From Gambelia wislizenii (lineage: Eukaryota > Chordata > Lepidosauria > Squamata > Crotaphytidae): DNA of 64,000 bases. The stretch is taken from NCBI GenBank assembly GCA_030847615.1, contig JAUMIR010000004.1, positions 86,769,001-86,833,000 of the forward strand, given 5' to 3'. The position numbers and the translations under genes are program-made. Below are positions 10,201 to 22,445 of this stretch, piece by piece (position 1 is the stretch's first letter; each line of letters starts with the position of its first letter). The notes under the pieces were generated by a model that saw nothing but the letters and a program-made list of their open reading frames with translations, made no database searches and was not told where the DNA came from.

Positions 10201-12581
10201 TTTCAGTTACAGAAAAATGAACGTGGTTGTTTTTGAGGAACACTTCGATTGTATGGAATGAAGCTTTCCTTGGATAGGCAGGGTTCAAGGAATATTTTGT
10301 TAGACAAGCCAGGCGAAGGAGAGCTACTTAGGTCTACCTGAAGCAGCTGTGTTCCCTCTGTTCCTGATGATATAATTTCTGAAGAGTTGAAGTTTGGGGA
10401 CCATATGCTCAACCTGTAAGTCAAGTGGCAATGCTTAACAACAGTATCTTACATAAAATGACAGGCTTCTATAATGCCCTGTTTGTCAACATTTGTACCT
10501 TTTTTTAAGGTAGTCAGAGAGAAATTGACAGGCCTGACAGCAGAGATGACTGTGGCTGGCACACCTGCCAACAGAAAGTGTTGTCACTTGTCTATAGTTG
10601 TCAGGTGTAGAAGAAAATATAGCACCAAACTGCCAGCACATCTGGCACAAACTATAGGTAAGCATCTGTCCTCCAAACTGTCTGGCTACACCTTAGCCAA
10701 GAACAAACTTCAGAGAAGAACTGACAGGTACCAGATGGTGTGAATGAGCCCGTAACTTAGTTACACTGGTGTTGCTGTCAGTCAAATACCTGTAAATCAG
10801 AGACTTTGTCCTCAGTTATAAGAAGCTGTTTGAGCCTTATTCTGTGTAAAAAAAATTATGTCTCCAAGTCCATGTGTGGTATTGGTGCAGCTGGCTCAGC
10901 GTTCACACCAGATTGACCGAAGTTAGATCTCCCTGTGGGGAACACAAAACAGATCTGTGACAAATTAATCTCATCTAAAATCAGTTCACTGTCCTTAGCA
11001 CATATTCAACAGCAAAACCCAATAATAAGCCCGGGGCAAGAAAACTATAGAATAACTGCCCATGTGATAAAGTTGTAGTTAGATATAATTAATTAATGCC
11101 AGCTCTTCCTATTCTGCATAGTTTCTGAGAGTCACCAGGAATTTAAAGGCAAACTTTGAAAGCATTTTTTTAGGAGAACAAAATATAACGGCTTCATGTA
11201 TGTAAACACAGTTACTCTAGTCTATAGTATATGCTGACTTGTTTAGGCAATTGGTACACTGAGCTGAAAGATGCGATCAGTATTTGAAGACAGGAATGTC
11301 TTGCAGTGGGAGCACATTAACAAATTTTACAGAAGGAACACAAGGCAAAACCATCATTTGAGAATATCTGGCCTATGTTGCGAAAGTATGGAAGCACTTG
11401 TTCTGTTTTATTTTATTTGAATTTTCTTTCTTCTACATAGTTCAAGATGAAGATCACTCCTCAGGATCATTGTACAATTATTTGTATAGAGGATTGTGAT
11501 CTCTTTAACAATTAAAAACCACAATTAAAAGTACTTTATTATTTAGGTAGATAATACAGGAAAAAATATTGGTTGTATAGGTTAAAGGACCTATATGTAT
11601 GCTAATAGGTAAGCAGTCTCTCATATCAGCAAAGATTAATTATCTCAAGAGCTACCTGAGACACCCTGTTTTGATATTTGGAACATGGCTCTAAAGATAT
11701 AATTGTCACAATGCGTTGTCACAATGCAGTGTGATGTGTAAAATGGAGCAACTATTAACAATGGATTTTAAAGACCCTTCTGATGATTACCCGGCAAATT
11801 GTGCACTAGCCAGAGAAGTACCTCCACAGTGCAATAAATAGAATTGTAAACCTTAAGATTATGGCTTCATATAACTGCATTATGTATTTTCCCCTCCTGC
11901 ATGCATTTCTCTTGCTGGGTTTTAGATATGGAAAAGCTAGGTAATTACGCTTGCAGCGATCATTGCTTGTAATCAGATGTCATTCCAAAGAAGGAAAGTC
12001 TCCATAATTAGATGAAAAAGCAGAGTACTTAGAGCTTTTTGTAGTGAATGTCCAGGACTCAAAAGTGTACTTTGGGATAAATTCTTCTGGGACAACCACA
12101 CTGTAGCATCTGTCATACTGAGCTGTCATTTCCCCCCTCCCCTTCCTTTGCACTGGAGTCCAGTTTACACATCTGGCTATGTAATGTGAGTGCTTTTTAT
12201 GAACACCAAATGCCAGCTGTAGCCTAGGGAAGTACCTCATATGGATGCCCTCAATTAATGTTAGTATATACATTCCATCCCATTTCTCCAGTGTCCCAGC
12301 AGGTGCTATGCTGAGCAGCCACAGAAATGTCACTATGGTTGCTTCTGTGTTTAGCATTTATTTAGCTGCACCAGAAGCCTGAACACTTTGCAGAACAGAA
12401 GTTGACATGTTTCCTGGCCAAAGGCTTATGCCCTAAGTTAAAATCAAGCAGAAAGATAAAGGAAAGAGACAGGGCTTTGAACTGAAGTTACAGGGATAGG
12501 GAATTGTTGGATACTGAGACAATGATGATTGGAGATTGTTTTAGAGGCCTTTAACCACCAAAACATTTATAAGAGGGTTAA
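7237..12581. other. Largely unique A/T-rich intron
   Basis: No exon, RNA gene or complete mobile element is supported over this 5.3-kb stretch. A possible L2/CR1 tail remnant lies near 8697-8790 (tttatatcccacctttcca). The open frames of 60-125 codons have no recognisable domains, no splice context and ordinary A/T-rich composition. Confidence 0.4.
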
Positions 12582-12824
12582 GTTGTTTGTTTGTTTGAAT
12601 ATCCCACCTTTCTCCCAGTGCAGAACTGAAGGCAATTTACAACAGATTAAAACAGAATACAGCTATAATCAATCGTAATGGGAGGGGGGAAATAGTTTTT
12701 AAAAATTAAACAAACCATCAGATTAAAACAACACTGAATGAACAATCATTTAAAAGTATTTAAACTATAACAGCACCCTCCAGGGAAAATCCTTCCCCAA
12801 CAAGTAGTTAATGGCCAATAGTCT

Positions 12825-14278
12825 ACACTATTCTGCTTTGGTCAGACCTCACCTAGAACACTGTCCACACACACACTGTCCAGTTCTGGGCACCACAGTT
12901 CAAGAAGCTGAATCATGCGCAGAGCAGGGTGACCAAAATAGTAAACAGCCTGGAAGCCATGCCCTATGAGGAGCGGCTTGGGGAACTATGTATGTTTAGC
13001 CTGAAGAAGAGAAGGTTAAGAGGTGACATAATAGCCATGCTTAAATATTTGGAAGGATGTCATACTGAAGATGGAGCAAGCTTCTTTTCTCCATAGATTA
13101 GGACATGGAACAATGGGAACCTACAGGAAAAGAGATTCCACTAAGCATTAGGCCAAACTTCCTGCCGGTAAAAGCTGTTTGACAGTGGAATACAGTGCCT
13201 CGGAAGTCAACCTGAAGAAAACAGAAGTTCTCTAAAAGCCTGCTCCACAGGACAAACACCACCATTCCCACATTGCCGTAGGCAAATCTGTGCATAAGTC
13301 CGTTCAGCAGTTCACCTACCTGGGAAGCATCATCTCCTCAGAAGGCAAGATTGACAAAGAAATTGATCACTGATTAGCAAAGGCATATAGCGCATTTGGA
13401 AGACTTTACAAAAGAGTCTGGAGTAACAAACACCTGAGGCAAAGCACAAAAATCAGTGTGTATAGAGCCATTGTACTGTCTATTCTCCTTTATGGGTTTG
13501 AAACATAGGTCACCTATCGCCAACACTTACAACACCTCAAACATTTCATCAGGGCTGTATACATACAATCCTAAATATACACTAGACTGACTATGTGACG
13601 AATGTTGCTGTCCTTGAGCAAGCAGGGATCACCAGCATTGAGGCCATGATATTGAGAACACAGCTGCGCTGGGCAGGGCACGTTTCTAGGATGGAGGACC
13701 ATCACCTCCCAAAAATAGTACTCTATGGTGAACTCGCCACGAGTCAGTGTAAAAGAGGCGCACCAAAAAAAAAAAAAAAACCCAACGATATACAAGGATT
13801 CCCTGAAACAACATCTCAGGCCAAATTGATCACCAACAATGGTCCGCCCTGGCTTCACATTGGGAGGCATGGAGACGCACTATCCACAATGCTGCAGCTT
13901 TATTTGAGAACTCATGCCGAACAAGTCTTGAAGAGAAATGACAACACAGAAAGAATCACAACCCAGAAACATCACCCAAGGAGACCCTCTGCTGTGCTTT
14001 CTGCAACCGGACTTGTTTATCTCGGATTGGCCTTTTCACTCATCAGCGAGCTTGCAAAAAGTGCGGGATGAGTTCTTCCTGAATCTTCGTTAGCAAAGAA
14101 AAGCCAGAGGATAGTGCCTCAGAGTATGGTGGAGTCTCCTTCTTTGAAGGTGTTTAAACAGAGGTTGGATGGCCATCTGTTGGGAATGATTCGAATGTGT
14201 ATTTCTACGTGGCAGGGGGTTGGACTGGGTGGCCCTTGTGGTCTCTTCCAGCTCTATGATTTGATTACTCTATGATCC
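12825..14278 (+). mobile_element. CR1 LINE 3' end, split by another LINE
   Basis: The left part contains classic CR1 3' sequence such as ccagttctgggcaccacagt, and gaggagcggcttggggaact. The right part (14113-14278) has ggttggatggccatctgttg, ggcagggggttggactgggt and the terminal ctctatgat-type repeat that marks a true CR1 3' end. The coding part is absent. The copy is interrupted by a second LINE at 13202-14112, with 8-bp duplication agtgcctc at 13194-13201 and 14113-14120. Confidence 0.85.
13202..14112 (+). mobile_element. APE-type LINE (family also at 39, 44 and 48 kb), 3' fragment
   Basis: A 911-bp, 5'-truncated copy of the family whose longest copy is at 48377-51656. It begins in the reverse transcriptase C-terminal region (ggaagtcaacctgaagaaaa) and runs to the 3' end at cgttagcaaagaaaagccag. 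Readable pieces include the WAGHVSRMEDH segment and, near the end, a C-x2-C-x12-H-x3-C finger (start CAFCNRTCLSRIG). An A-run at 13767-13783 and several frameshifts make it dead. It sits inside the CR1 copy. The clade is not certain: RTE-like or Ingi/Vingi-like are both possible. Confidence 0.75.
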
Positions 14279-14385
14279 TAGTCTGTCTAAATAATAACAA
14301 AAAGTACCTACCTGTTGACAAAATGAGAGCAAACAGACCAGCCTAACCTCCTGTGGGAGGGAGCTCCACAGTCTAATGTTCGAAT

Positions 14386-16140
14386 ACTTTGCCTTTATTT
14401 TATAATGAATAAAAGATAAATTCCAAGTGTTTCTCATAAAGAGTGTGTCACCCAATTTTGTTCTCTTGATTTGTCAGCATCTGTATAGGTCACTGGGCAC
14501 CAAGAAGAAAATATTGTACCAGCGTAGTGGCTCTGAAGTCCCACTGTACATGGCCCTTTGGGAAAGTCAGTGATGTTGCCCTGGGCTAAAAAAGAGAAGA
14601 GTAGATAGAGCATTAATGAGGCAAACATTGGATCCAGAGTCAAAAGTATGTCTACCCACACACACACTAACAACTCCTCTCTTCTCACACCCCACCCGAA
14701 GGAGACTTCTGGGGGAACAGGCAGATAGTTCTTGGCAAAAGTCTCCAATCACTTGGAGAAGGTTTCCTTTCTGTTCCTTTCTTCCGCTTCCTCCTCACCA
14801 TTTTTCCTCTCATTGTCAGAGCTGCTTGCATCAATCACTTGCAGAGAGCTTTCCCACCTTCTTCTTTTGTTTAATGCATTTCAACTTTTCCCTCAATCCT
14901 CTAGGTCTCCCTCCCTCCCTTCCCCAACCCCACAGAAAATAAAATTGTGCTTGAAATTAGACTTGCAACCATAGGTTGCCCAACCCCATTGCAAAATAAC
15001 ATTTGGGATCACTGTTCTATACTTGGTTTGGCTTCCTTAAAAATAAAAGAAGAAACATAGTGTATTCTTACTTTGAGAAGTTCACATGACAAATAATAAG
15101 ATTGTTACTGTATATTAGATGTGAAAGGCATTGACACATGTGTATATACTGATGTCAGAACTGCTTATAATGTGAAATGGTGGTTGAAAATGATAGCTAC
15201 TGAATAGCTTCAGACTGAGTTGGTAGAGGGGTGCAATGGGGAGAAAAAACAAGTGCTGTGTTAACAGAAGATTGCATTCTATATTGTGGGGGCAGGATCT
15301 GTCTGGATGGCTGAGGAACTGTGTGTGTTTTGGTGTTGTAATACCACAATTAATGTATCACTTTCATGATCATATAATAATGGACTCTCAGTGTTTGTTG
15401 TTTGCTGAATTCATGGCATCTAAAGCTTTTGTTCTGTCCTTTCCCTCCCTTTTTTAATAGAGGCATTTGCTTATTCAGCAGCTTCTGTTCTATTTTTGGA
15501 TTAGAAAGTGGATATATTTTATTTTAGGATCTTTTTAAAACTAGCAAGAGAACTGCAGCATCAAAATTGATTCCTCTGGAAAGTGTTGCATTTAAAATTA
15601 ATCACAAGTAAGTTTGTAAACTGCTTCTTATGTATGGTGCTTAAGACTTGAATTTGCTTTTAATGGCTGGGCTGATGCAGGCTCTAAGGGGAAAAAAGGA
15701 GTGTGAAGGGTGCAGCCAAGTTTCACGCAAATAATCACTTGGCAATGCAAGCCTAGAGCAGAGTTGAGCAGTGTAAAGTCTCTCAAGTACAACTGTTTAT
15801 CTTTAGGCTGGTAAAGATGCAATCCTTACATTTATAAAGTGCTTTCTGTAGCATGTTCAGGCAAGATTCGTTCAATTGTTCAAACCACATGCAAGTTAAT
15901 GCCTTCTTTTTTGGCTCTGCTCAGCTGAGATGGGCACTACAACAGTTTTATCCATATTCTGCATTTCTGAGCTTTTAATTTTCTCGTCTGCATTTTCACT
16001 ACTATGCTAAAGGTTTTATATGTCATTTATATATTTGATATCTACAATAAAATATAGCAATGCAGAATGTTCCTGTTTAGTGTTCCAGCCACGCACTAAC
16101 TATACCTTCTTTCAGGATACTCCATTCCTGTTCCTTCCAC
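14386..16140. other. Unique intronic sequence, nothing recognised
   Basis: No exon, RNA gene or transposon end is supported. The C/T-rich stretch around 14755-14930 gives open frames on the + strand through composition alone. Confidence 0.4.
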
Positions 16141-16209
16141 TTTTTTATTGTTAACTGCCTACAAGTCAACTTCAACTTATGGCAGCTCTATGAATGAGAG
16201 ACCTCCGAG

Positions 16210-16740
16210 GGCTCATCTACACGTGCCAGAATATGCCGGCTCCCCACTGGCATATTCTAGCCATGGATCTGGCCCATTCCTCCCCCATTACCTGAACAAA
16301 ATGGGATGGAGTCCAGACTGACACACCGGCCAGTCTCTGCAGCCGCTGCCACCAACTGCGTCACTCTCTCCAAAGCCAGGAAGCCAACCCATAGCACGTC
16401 ATCAAGGCCCCCTGCATGTGACCAGCCTTGATCACATGCTGTGGGACTCCTTCCTGGCTTCAGAGAGAGTGGCGTAGACAGCAGGTGCAGCAACAGGCCA
16501 GCATGCTGGTATGAGCTCATGTGGTTCCATGGGGCCCAATCTATTTTTTCTCAGCTGAGGCTTCTTCCCCCCCCCCCAGGTATTATGCTAAAACATTTTC
16601 TTGGGCTTTAACTTGTCCCCCCCCCATTTTAGCCCTGGGGACTACCCAGGTCAAAATGTGGCAAAAGCCCTGCATCGTTTGGACTGGAGGGCTCTAAGAC
16701 AGGGGCAAGATGGGGTAAATAGCCCATCTAAACAAGACCC
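16210..16740. mobile_element. Nonautonomous DNA element, family H copy A
   Basis: Inserted in BovB: removing it and one 3-bp duplication (GAG at 16207-16209, AAG at 16741-16743) restores continuous BovB sequence. The ends read ggctcatctacac on the left and, as complement, gggtcttgtttagatggg on the right. The complement ends match those of copy C at 47109-47717. The interior is GC-rich with C-runs and has no transposase. A 3-bp duplication suggests a PIF/Harbinger-type element. Confidence 0.6.
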
Positions 16741-17203
16741 AAGTCCTGTCATCAACAGTTCTGCTCAGGTCTTACAAAGTCAGGGCTGTGACTTCCATGA
16801 TTGAGTCTATCCATCTGGAATGTGGTTTTCCAATGTTTTGCCTTCTACCTTCCAAAACATTGTCCTTTCTAGGGAGTCATGTCTTCTCATGATATGTCCA
16901 AAGTATGGCAGCCTCAGCTTAATTATTTTAACTTCTAGGGAGAGTTCAGACTTGTTTTCATCTAGGACACATTTCTTTGTCATTTTTAGCTGTTCAGGGT
17001 CTCCATAAAGCTCTCCTCCTCACCTCATTTCAAATGAGAATATTCTCCTCTTAACAGATTTTTTTCACTGTCTAGCTCTCACAACCATACACAGAAATCA
17101 GAAATACAATGGCATAGACAATCCTGATTTTGGTATTTAAAAAATCTATCTTTACATTTGAGGATCTTACCCAGTTCTTTTATAGCTGCACTTCGAAGTC
17201 CTA

Positions 17204-18154
17204 GGGGTCAGCTAGATGGGAGCATTGCGGAAAATGTCAGCTTACCCCTTTTGCTCCAGTGCCCATTTGTTTACACAATTTTGTCCAAAATTGGATGATG
17301 TGAAAAAGTACCGATTTTGCAGTTCACACGGGGGGGGGGGAATCAGTTAGCGGTCTGGTGATAGAGCCACGGGTGGGTGGCCAATGGCCCCGATGGAGTA
17401 CAACTCCCCCCCAGGACATGTTGCCTTCCCTTCACTCTGCCTGGACGCCCCTGGCCAGGCAGGCAGCCTTCCCTACTCCCCTTCCACCAGTGGCTCCGAT
17501 GGGGCTGCTGCTGCTATTGCCTGATAACCTTCCCTTCAGTCAGTCACAGAAGCTGAGCCCTCAGCCGCAGCAGCCCACCCCGCCCAGCACCCCAGTGGCT
17601 GCTGTGGTCAAGGGCTGGGGTGCCTGGTGGGATGGGCTGCTATGGTTGCTGCAGCCGAGGGCTCGGCTGTCCGTCAGTCAGTCATGGAGGCCGAGCCCAG
17701 CCAGGCGGCAGCAGGAAAAGTTAGGCTGCTTGGGCAGGCAGAAGCGAGCAAGCCAGGAGGCAGGCAGCCAGGCAATCGGGGATGGGGAGAGTGCTGGGGT
17801 TGCCCAATCTGTCATAACAACAATGGTGCATCTCTTGCAAGGCCGCCCCCTCTGAGGTCCGACCAATCACATCTCAGCGCTGCTATGAATCCTTGTTTTG
17901 TTATGGTTGCTGGTTGATCACACAACCAATAGTGCTCAAACTTATGCAACTTCTTTTTAAAGTTGGGGGAAATAGCAAAAGCAGTTATTGCGCTTTTCAA
18001 GGGTATTTTTGCCTTCAGAGCGACTTTGGCCTGAAATGCGTGAGGACCATTAGGAATCTGGGTGAATTCTTTGTGGATTTTTTGTGTGTGGGTTTTTTGT
18101 GTGTGTGTGTGTTTTTTTTTTGCTTTGTTTTGTTTTTGCTGTATAGCTGACCCC
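17204..18154. mobile_element. Nonautonomous DNA element, family H copy B
   Basis: Also inserted in BovB, with CTA on both sides (17201-17203 and 18155-18157). The terminal inverted repeat is ggggtcagctagatggg on the left and, as complement, ggggtcagctatacagc on the right. The interior shares a block with copy C: cttgcaaggccgccccctct here against cttgcaagcccgcccccact there. The 165-codon frame at 17358-17855 is a GC-rich chance frame. A (GT)n and T-rich tract lies near the right end (18080-18140). Confidence 0.65.
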
Positions 18155-18482
18155 CTAGTCTTCTGATTTCTTGTCTGCAGTCTCCATTTTGATTCATGAC
18201 TGAGTCAAGGTATAGTAAATCTTTGACTATTTGATTGTCATCATTGTCTACTTTAATGTTATTTAAATAATCTGTGGTCATTATTTTTGTTTTCATAATG
18301 TTCAGCTGTAAGCCTGCCTTTGCACTTTCTTCCTTGACTTTCTTCAATTGTCGTTCCAAGTCTTCTCTATCATCTGCATATCTTAAGTTGTTGATGTTCC
18401 TATCTCCAATTTTCATGCCTCTTTCCTCAGAGGCTAACCCAGCTTTACATATAATATGTTCAGCATACAAGTTAAACAGATA

Positions 18483-18675
18483 CAGTGGGCCCTTTGTATC
18501 TGTGGGGTTTGGTTCCAGGACACCCCCACCATGGATGCTTGACAGTGATGTAGTTAAATGGTGTCCGTTATATAAAATGGCAAAATCAAGGTTTGCTTTT
18601 TGGATTATTATTATTATTATTATTGAATATTTTTGAACCGTGGATGTTTGAACCTGTGGATGTGGAGTCCATCGA
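18483..18675 (+). mobile_element. Tigger-like MITE inside BovB
   Basis: The left end is cagtgggccctttgtatctg, followed by ggtttggttccagga and ggcaaaatcaaggtttgctt. TA flanks both sides (18481-18482 and 18676-18677) and the surrounding BovB joins up when it is removed. The right end is degenerate. A (TTA)n run sits in the middle. A truncated relative lies at 42756-42893. Confidence 0.7.
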
Positions 18676-19844
18676 TACAGAATTCAGCCTTGTCTCACCG
18701 TCTTGCCAACTGGAAACCATTCTGTTTTCCATACTCTTACTGATGGTGGCCTCTTGTCCTAAGTATAGGTTATGTATTAAGATAATCAAATGCTGCAATA
18801 CACCAATTTTTTAAAGAGGCATCCATAGTTTTTCATGATCTATACAATCAAAGGCTTTGCTATGAGCACAGGCTGATTTTATTTTGAATGTTTTTGGTGC
18901 ACTCTGCTATCCAACATGATCCCTAGTGCCTTTTCCTTTTCTAAACCCAGCTTAGACATCTGGCATTTCTTGTTCCATATGTGGTAAAAGTCTTTGTTGT
19001 AGAATTTTGAACATTGCTTTGCTTGCATGGGAGATTACTGCAGTTGTCCTGTGGTTACAGCAATCCGTGGTGTCTCCTTTCTTCGGTATTGGAATGTATA
19101 TTGGGTCTATCCAATCTGTGGGCCATTGTTTTTTTTTCCATATTTGTTGACAGATTTTAGTTAGAATTTGAGTGGATTCTGTCTCTGTAGTTTGAAACAG
19201 CTCTATTGGTGAATTATTTCTCCCAAATGCTTTGAATGCAGCTTCCACTTCACTTTCTAAAATTGTGGGTTCATCTTCAAATGGTTCTTCCTTGAATGAA
19301 TCTGTCATCCTTTCATATCCTTTATATAGTTCTTCAATGTATTGTTTCCATCATCTTTTTATTTGTTTGTGATCATGCAGTGTGTTCCCCTGTTGGTCAG
19401 ATAGCACTGCCACTCTTGCTTTAAATTTCTCTTTAATTTCCAGGGTCCTGTGGAAGAGGTCTCTTGTTCTACCTTTTTTGTTGTCATCTTCTATTTCTAT
19501 ATATTGATTGTTATAGTAGTTCTATTTGTCCATGAGCACAACGTGTTAAACAGTTGTATTCAGGGATCTGACCCTATTTCTGTCCCCTTTTACTTTTGCT
19601 TCTTATCTGTCCTTAACTGTCTGAAGAGTTTTCATCTGTCATCCAAAACAGTTTTTCTTTCTTTTTGGTTACAGATAATATATTTTTGCATTCTTCCCTC
19701 ACAATGCCCCTGGTTTCAGCCCAGAGTTCTTCTAGCTCCCAGTCAGACTTAATATTGCAAGCCTATTTTCACATTATCTTTAAATTCTACATGAATGTTC
19801 TTCAGGTTGTATTTTGGCACAATGATTGGTTTACTGTTCTTCTT

Positions 19845-19960
19845 TAGCTTTATTCTATATATTCTATATTCTATATATATTCTATATATATTAGCAGTTC
19901 ATGGTCTGGTGTTTTTTGTTTGTTTGTTTGTTTGTTGTGGGTTTTTTTGTTTTGTTTTGC
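19845..19960. repeat. Simple repeats: (ATTCTAT)n and (GTTT)n
   Basis: Low-complexity ttctatata repeats at about 19853-19890, then a (GTTT)n tract at about 19915-19938 and a G/T-rich run. They interrupt the BovB coding remnant. Confidence 0.7.
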
Positions 19961-20287
19961 ACAGAGAATGGAGCTTCTCCATCTTTTGATTCCAGTTATG
20001 TGGCCTTTTTGATTTCTGTATTAGGCATGAGGTGATGTCCATGTATACAGTCGCCTCTTTGGTTGCTTGAAGGATCTGTTTGTGATGAACAAACTATTGG
20101 CTTCACAAAATTCAGTTAGTCGTTCTCCTGCCTCATTTCTTGATTGTGGGCCAAATTCTTCTACAATGTTTAGTTCTGCTCTGTTTCCTGCTTTTGTGTT
20201 CCAATTACCTATGATTACCAACATGTCCTTTTTTTGGTGTGTGATCAATTTTCTCTTGGACTCCAACATAAAATATTTCAATTTCTT

Positions 20288-20411
20288 CCTCTTCTGCCTC
20301 TATAGTTGGAGCATAAACTTGGATTATGATTATATTGATGGGGTTTCTACCTCTTCTGCCTCTGTAGTTGGAGCACAAACTTGGATTATGTTTACATTAA
20401 TTGGTTTTCCC
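20288..20411 (-). repeat. 62-bp tandem duplication inside BovB endonuclease
   Basis: The segment cctcttctgcctctatagtt is repeated 62 bp downstream as cctcttctgcctctgtagtt, and similarity continues through aaacttggattatg. On the minus strand both units encode the IQVYAPT segment. The 62-bp period is not a multiple of three, so the duplication shifts frame. Confidence 0.8.
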
Positions 20412-20950
20412 TGAAGTCTTATTGATATAATTCAGTCAGACATTGCATTGTATCTCTTGACTGTTTTTGCTGTATCTCTCCTCACTATTAATGCCACCCC
20501 TTTTCTTCTCAGATTTTCATTTCCTGAGTAAATTATCTGACTCAATATGTCCCATTCCTATGCATTTTAGCTCACTCACCCCAAGTATTTTAATATTTAT
20601 GTGTTCTATTTCTTGTTTTATAATGTCTAGCTTCTCTGAATCATGCTTCTCACATTCCATGTTCCTGTAATACTGTACATGTTGTGCAGCTTCAGACTTT
20701 TTTTTCACCCCTAAGCATGTCAACAGCTGAACATACTTTCAGCTTGAGCCCAGTCGCATCATTAGCCACATTGCTACTCATTCTTGTCCTCTGCTCTTCC
20801 CCATTAGCTTGGTGAACACCTTCTGACTTGTGAATCTCATCTTCTGGCACTAGCTCTTGTTTACTTTTGGGCTGTCTCATCATAAAGTTTTCAAGGTAAA
20901 GGGTTTCAGGGGTGGTATCTTCTACAAACCTGTGTGGCGGAGGTCCCTTG

Positions 20951-22124
20951 AATATTTTCCTCCCTCCTATATCTTACTAGCCCTGTTTTTTGTTATACAT
21001 AGCCATTATAACTCAGCACTTGAGTTTACTGTTTGTATATATGATTTCTTTTAATATTCATGGCATCCTATTTCAATCCATTATACATGTTCTCTAATAC
21101 TTATTTATTTATAGCCTTCCTTATCGCGTGTGCTCAGGGAAGGTTACAGCAGTTTTACCAGAAGAGATGCATTTACATTCCCAAAGATATCTCTATATAA
21201 GTTTCTTTAAAACAACTTGAGTTGTGTGTGTGAAGAAACGCATAAAAAACTGAAAATGGAAATGTAATTCCTCCATGTTCATAGATAGTTGCTTAGAGGT
21301 GTTTCATAAGCTGAAAAATGTTACTGAGTTATAGGATTTTTCATTTATACACTTTCTTTGTTATTTTATGTTACTAGTAATGGTTTCTCTGTTACTTATA
21401 TTGGCAGCACAGCTAGGCTGGGCTGAGAATGAGTGCTCCTTGGCATGTTTCAGCACAAAATAGGGTGAAGTTCACATACAGTATTTTTCTCATAGACAAG
21501 TGGAAGAAGACTTCTTTAAATATTCACAAATAGAACCTGTAACTGAGTTTTGTGATGTAAAGTGCTCCGTACAGACTGCAAGTCTGCCATCCTGGTCTTC
21601 TTTCAAGATAATCTGTCCCATTTCACCTGTCTCACCCCACCAATTTTCCATTCCCTCCAGTCCTATCAAGTACCTTTACATCTTCATTTTTAAAGTGTTT
21701 TTGTTTTATTAGTTTTTGTAGTTCTGCAAATGCTGAGGTTCTCCCTGTTTCTTCATTTATTCAATTTATATGTCACTTCCCATATCTGAGATGATATTCA
21801 CTCAAAGAGTAGTTTGCTATTAGTACAAGGAGGTGAAGCCCTGTAACAAAATGTTGCAGTGTATGTCTTTGGTGTGTTACCAAAACCTAAGGGTTCTGAA
21901 AAAAACAAAGCTATTAATATGAAAGGCACTGGGATATTTAAAAGTACAATCGGGCTGCATACAGATCAGTGGAGTATGAGGTTTTTGAATGCAACTGCAT
22001 GTTTGATTTGGATTTGGATGAGATCTGGAGGAACAGTGTAAGTAGACTGATTTCTGCTACAACATTTAAGGTATGAGGAATTTTGACTACAAATCCATAA
22101 TCTCCATTTCTAACCTAAAATGTA
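20951..22124. other. Intronic sequence with one LINE tail remnant
   Basis: No gene is recognised. At about 21098-21165, ttatttatttatagccttcc followed by a T-to-G-rich stretch resembles an inverted L2/CR1 tail. The rest appears unique. Confidence 0.35.
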
Positions 22125-22445
22125 TATTTTTTATTTATTTATTCTCTACATTTCTATACCACTTATCAGTGCTGAAGCTCTCCCTAAGCGGTTTACAACA
22201 TAAAAACAAGTAAAAATAAAACAATTAAAAAGTAATAATTAAAGTTATTTTTAAAACATATACAAGTTAAAACAATAAAAATAATAAAAACACCTAAAAA
22301 CATACCCCAATAAAAGCCTCTGTGCCCACAACTACAAATTAAAAGCTTGCTGAAATAAATGTTTTTGCCTGCTGGCAAAAGGAAAGCAGGGAGGGGGCCA
22401 GAGCCTAGCCTCCTGAGGAAGGGTGTTCCAGAAGGTGGGAGCAGC
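22125..22445 (-). mobile_element. L2-like LINE 3' UTR fragment
   Basis: The + strand reads ttatttattctctacatttc, accacttatcagtgctgaag and ctaagcggtttacaacataa, then A-rich sequence, and finally ctcctgaggaagggtgttcc. This is the complement of a squamate L2/CR1-type 3' UTR in the usual order. There is no coding portion. Confidence 0.65.

Larger units (their letters stand above)
12582..14385 (-). mobile_element. L2-like LINE 3' UTR, split by CR1 insertion
   Basis: The left part (12582-12824) begins on the + strand with (GTTT)n, then aatatcccacctttctccca, the complement of an L2/CR1-type tail. It continues through A-rich sequence to ccttccccaacaagtag. The right part (14285 to about 14385) continues with cctcctgtgggagggagctc, the next segment of the same 3' UTR. 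The two halves are separated by the CR1 copy, which is flanked by tagtct on both sides (12819-12824 and 14279-14284). Confidence 0.6.
18155..20890 (-). pseudogene. BovB endonuclease/reverse transcriptase pseudogene
   Basis: Reading the minus strand, the order is N-terminal endonuclease pieces (ILGVSELKCIGMGH at about 20530-20600), then an endonuclease core with IIGNWNTKAG and RRLYTWTSP (20021-20220). Reverse transcriptase follows, with IPKKGDTTDC and ISHASKAMFKILQQRL (18960-19110), then LRYADD, the catalytic box, followed by KAGLQLNIMKTKIMTT (18215-18400). Frames change several times and stops intervene, so no enzyme can be made. A 62-bp duplication disrupts the YAPT segment (20288-20411). 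The first aspartate-bearing reverse transcriptase motif was not clearly readable. The C-terminal part continues below 17203 in non-coding remnants. Confidence 0.8.
16141..20950 (-). mobile_element. RTE-BovB LINE, near full length, interrupted
   Basis: The 3' tail lies at the low-coordinate end (16141-16209, complement of gcctacaagtcaacttcaac) and the 5' end near 20950. Three younger insertions (16210-16740, 17204-18154, 18483-18675) remove about 1,675 bp. That leaves roughly 3.1 kb of BovB, close to the family's usual 3.2 kb. Endonuclease and reverse transcriptase segments are readable on the minus strand (separate entry). BovB is abundant in squamates, is known for horizontal transfer, and supplies the tail used by Sauria SINEs. 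Confidence 0.85.

Noticed and set aside
17358..17855. 165-codon plus-strand open frame
   Set aside because: It sits inside nonautonomous element copy B, is rich in C and G, and has no transposase motif.
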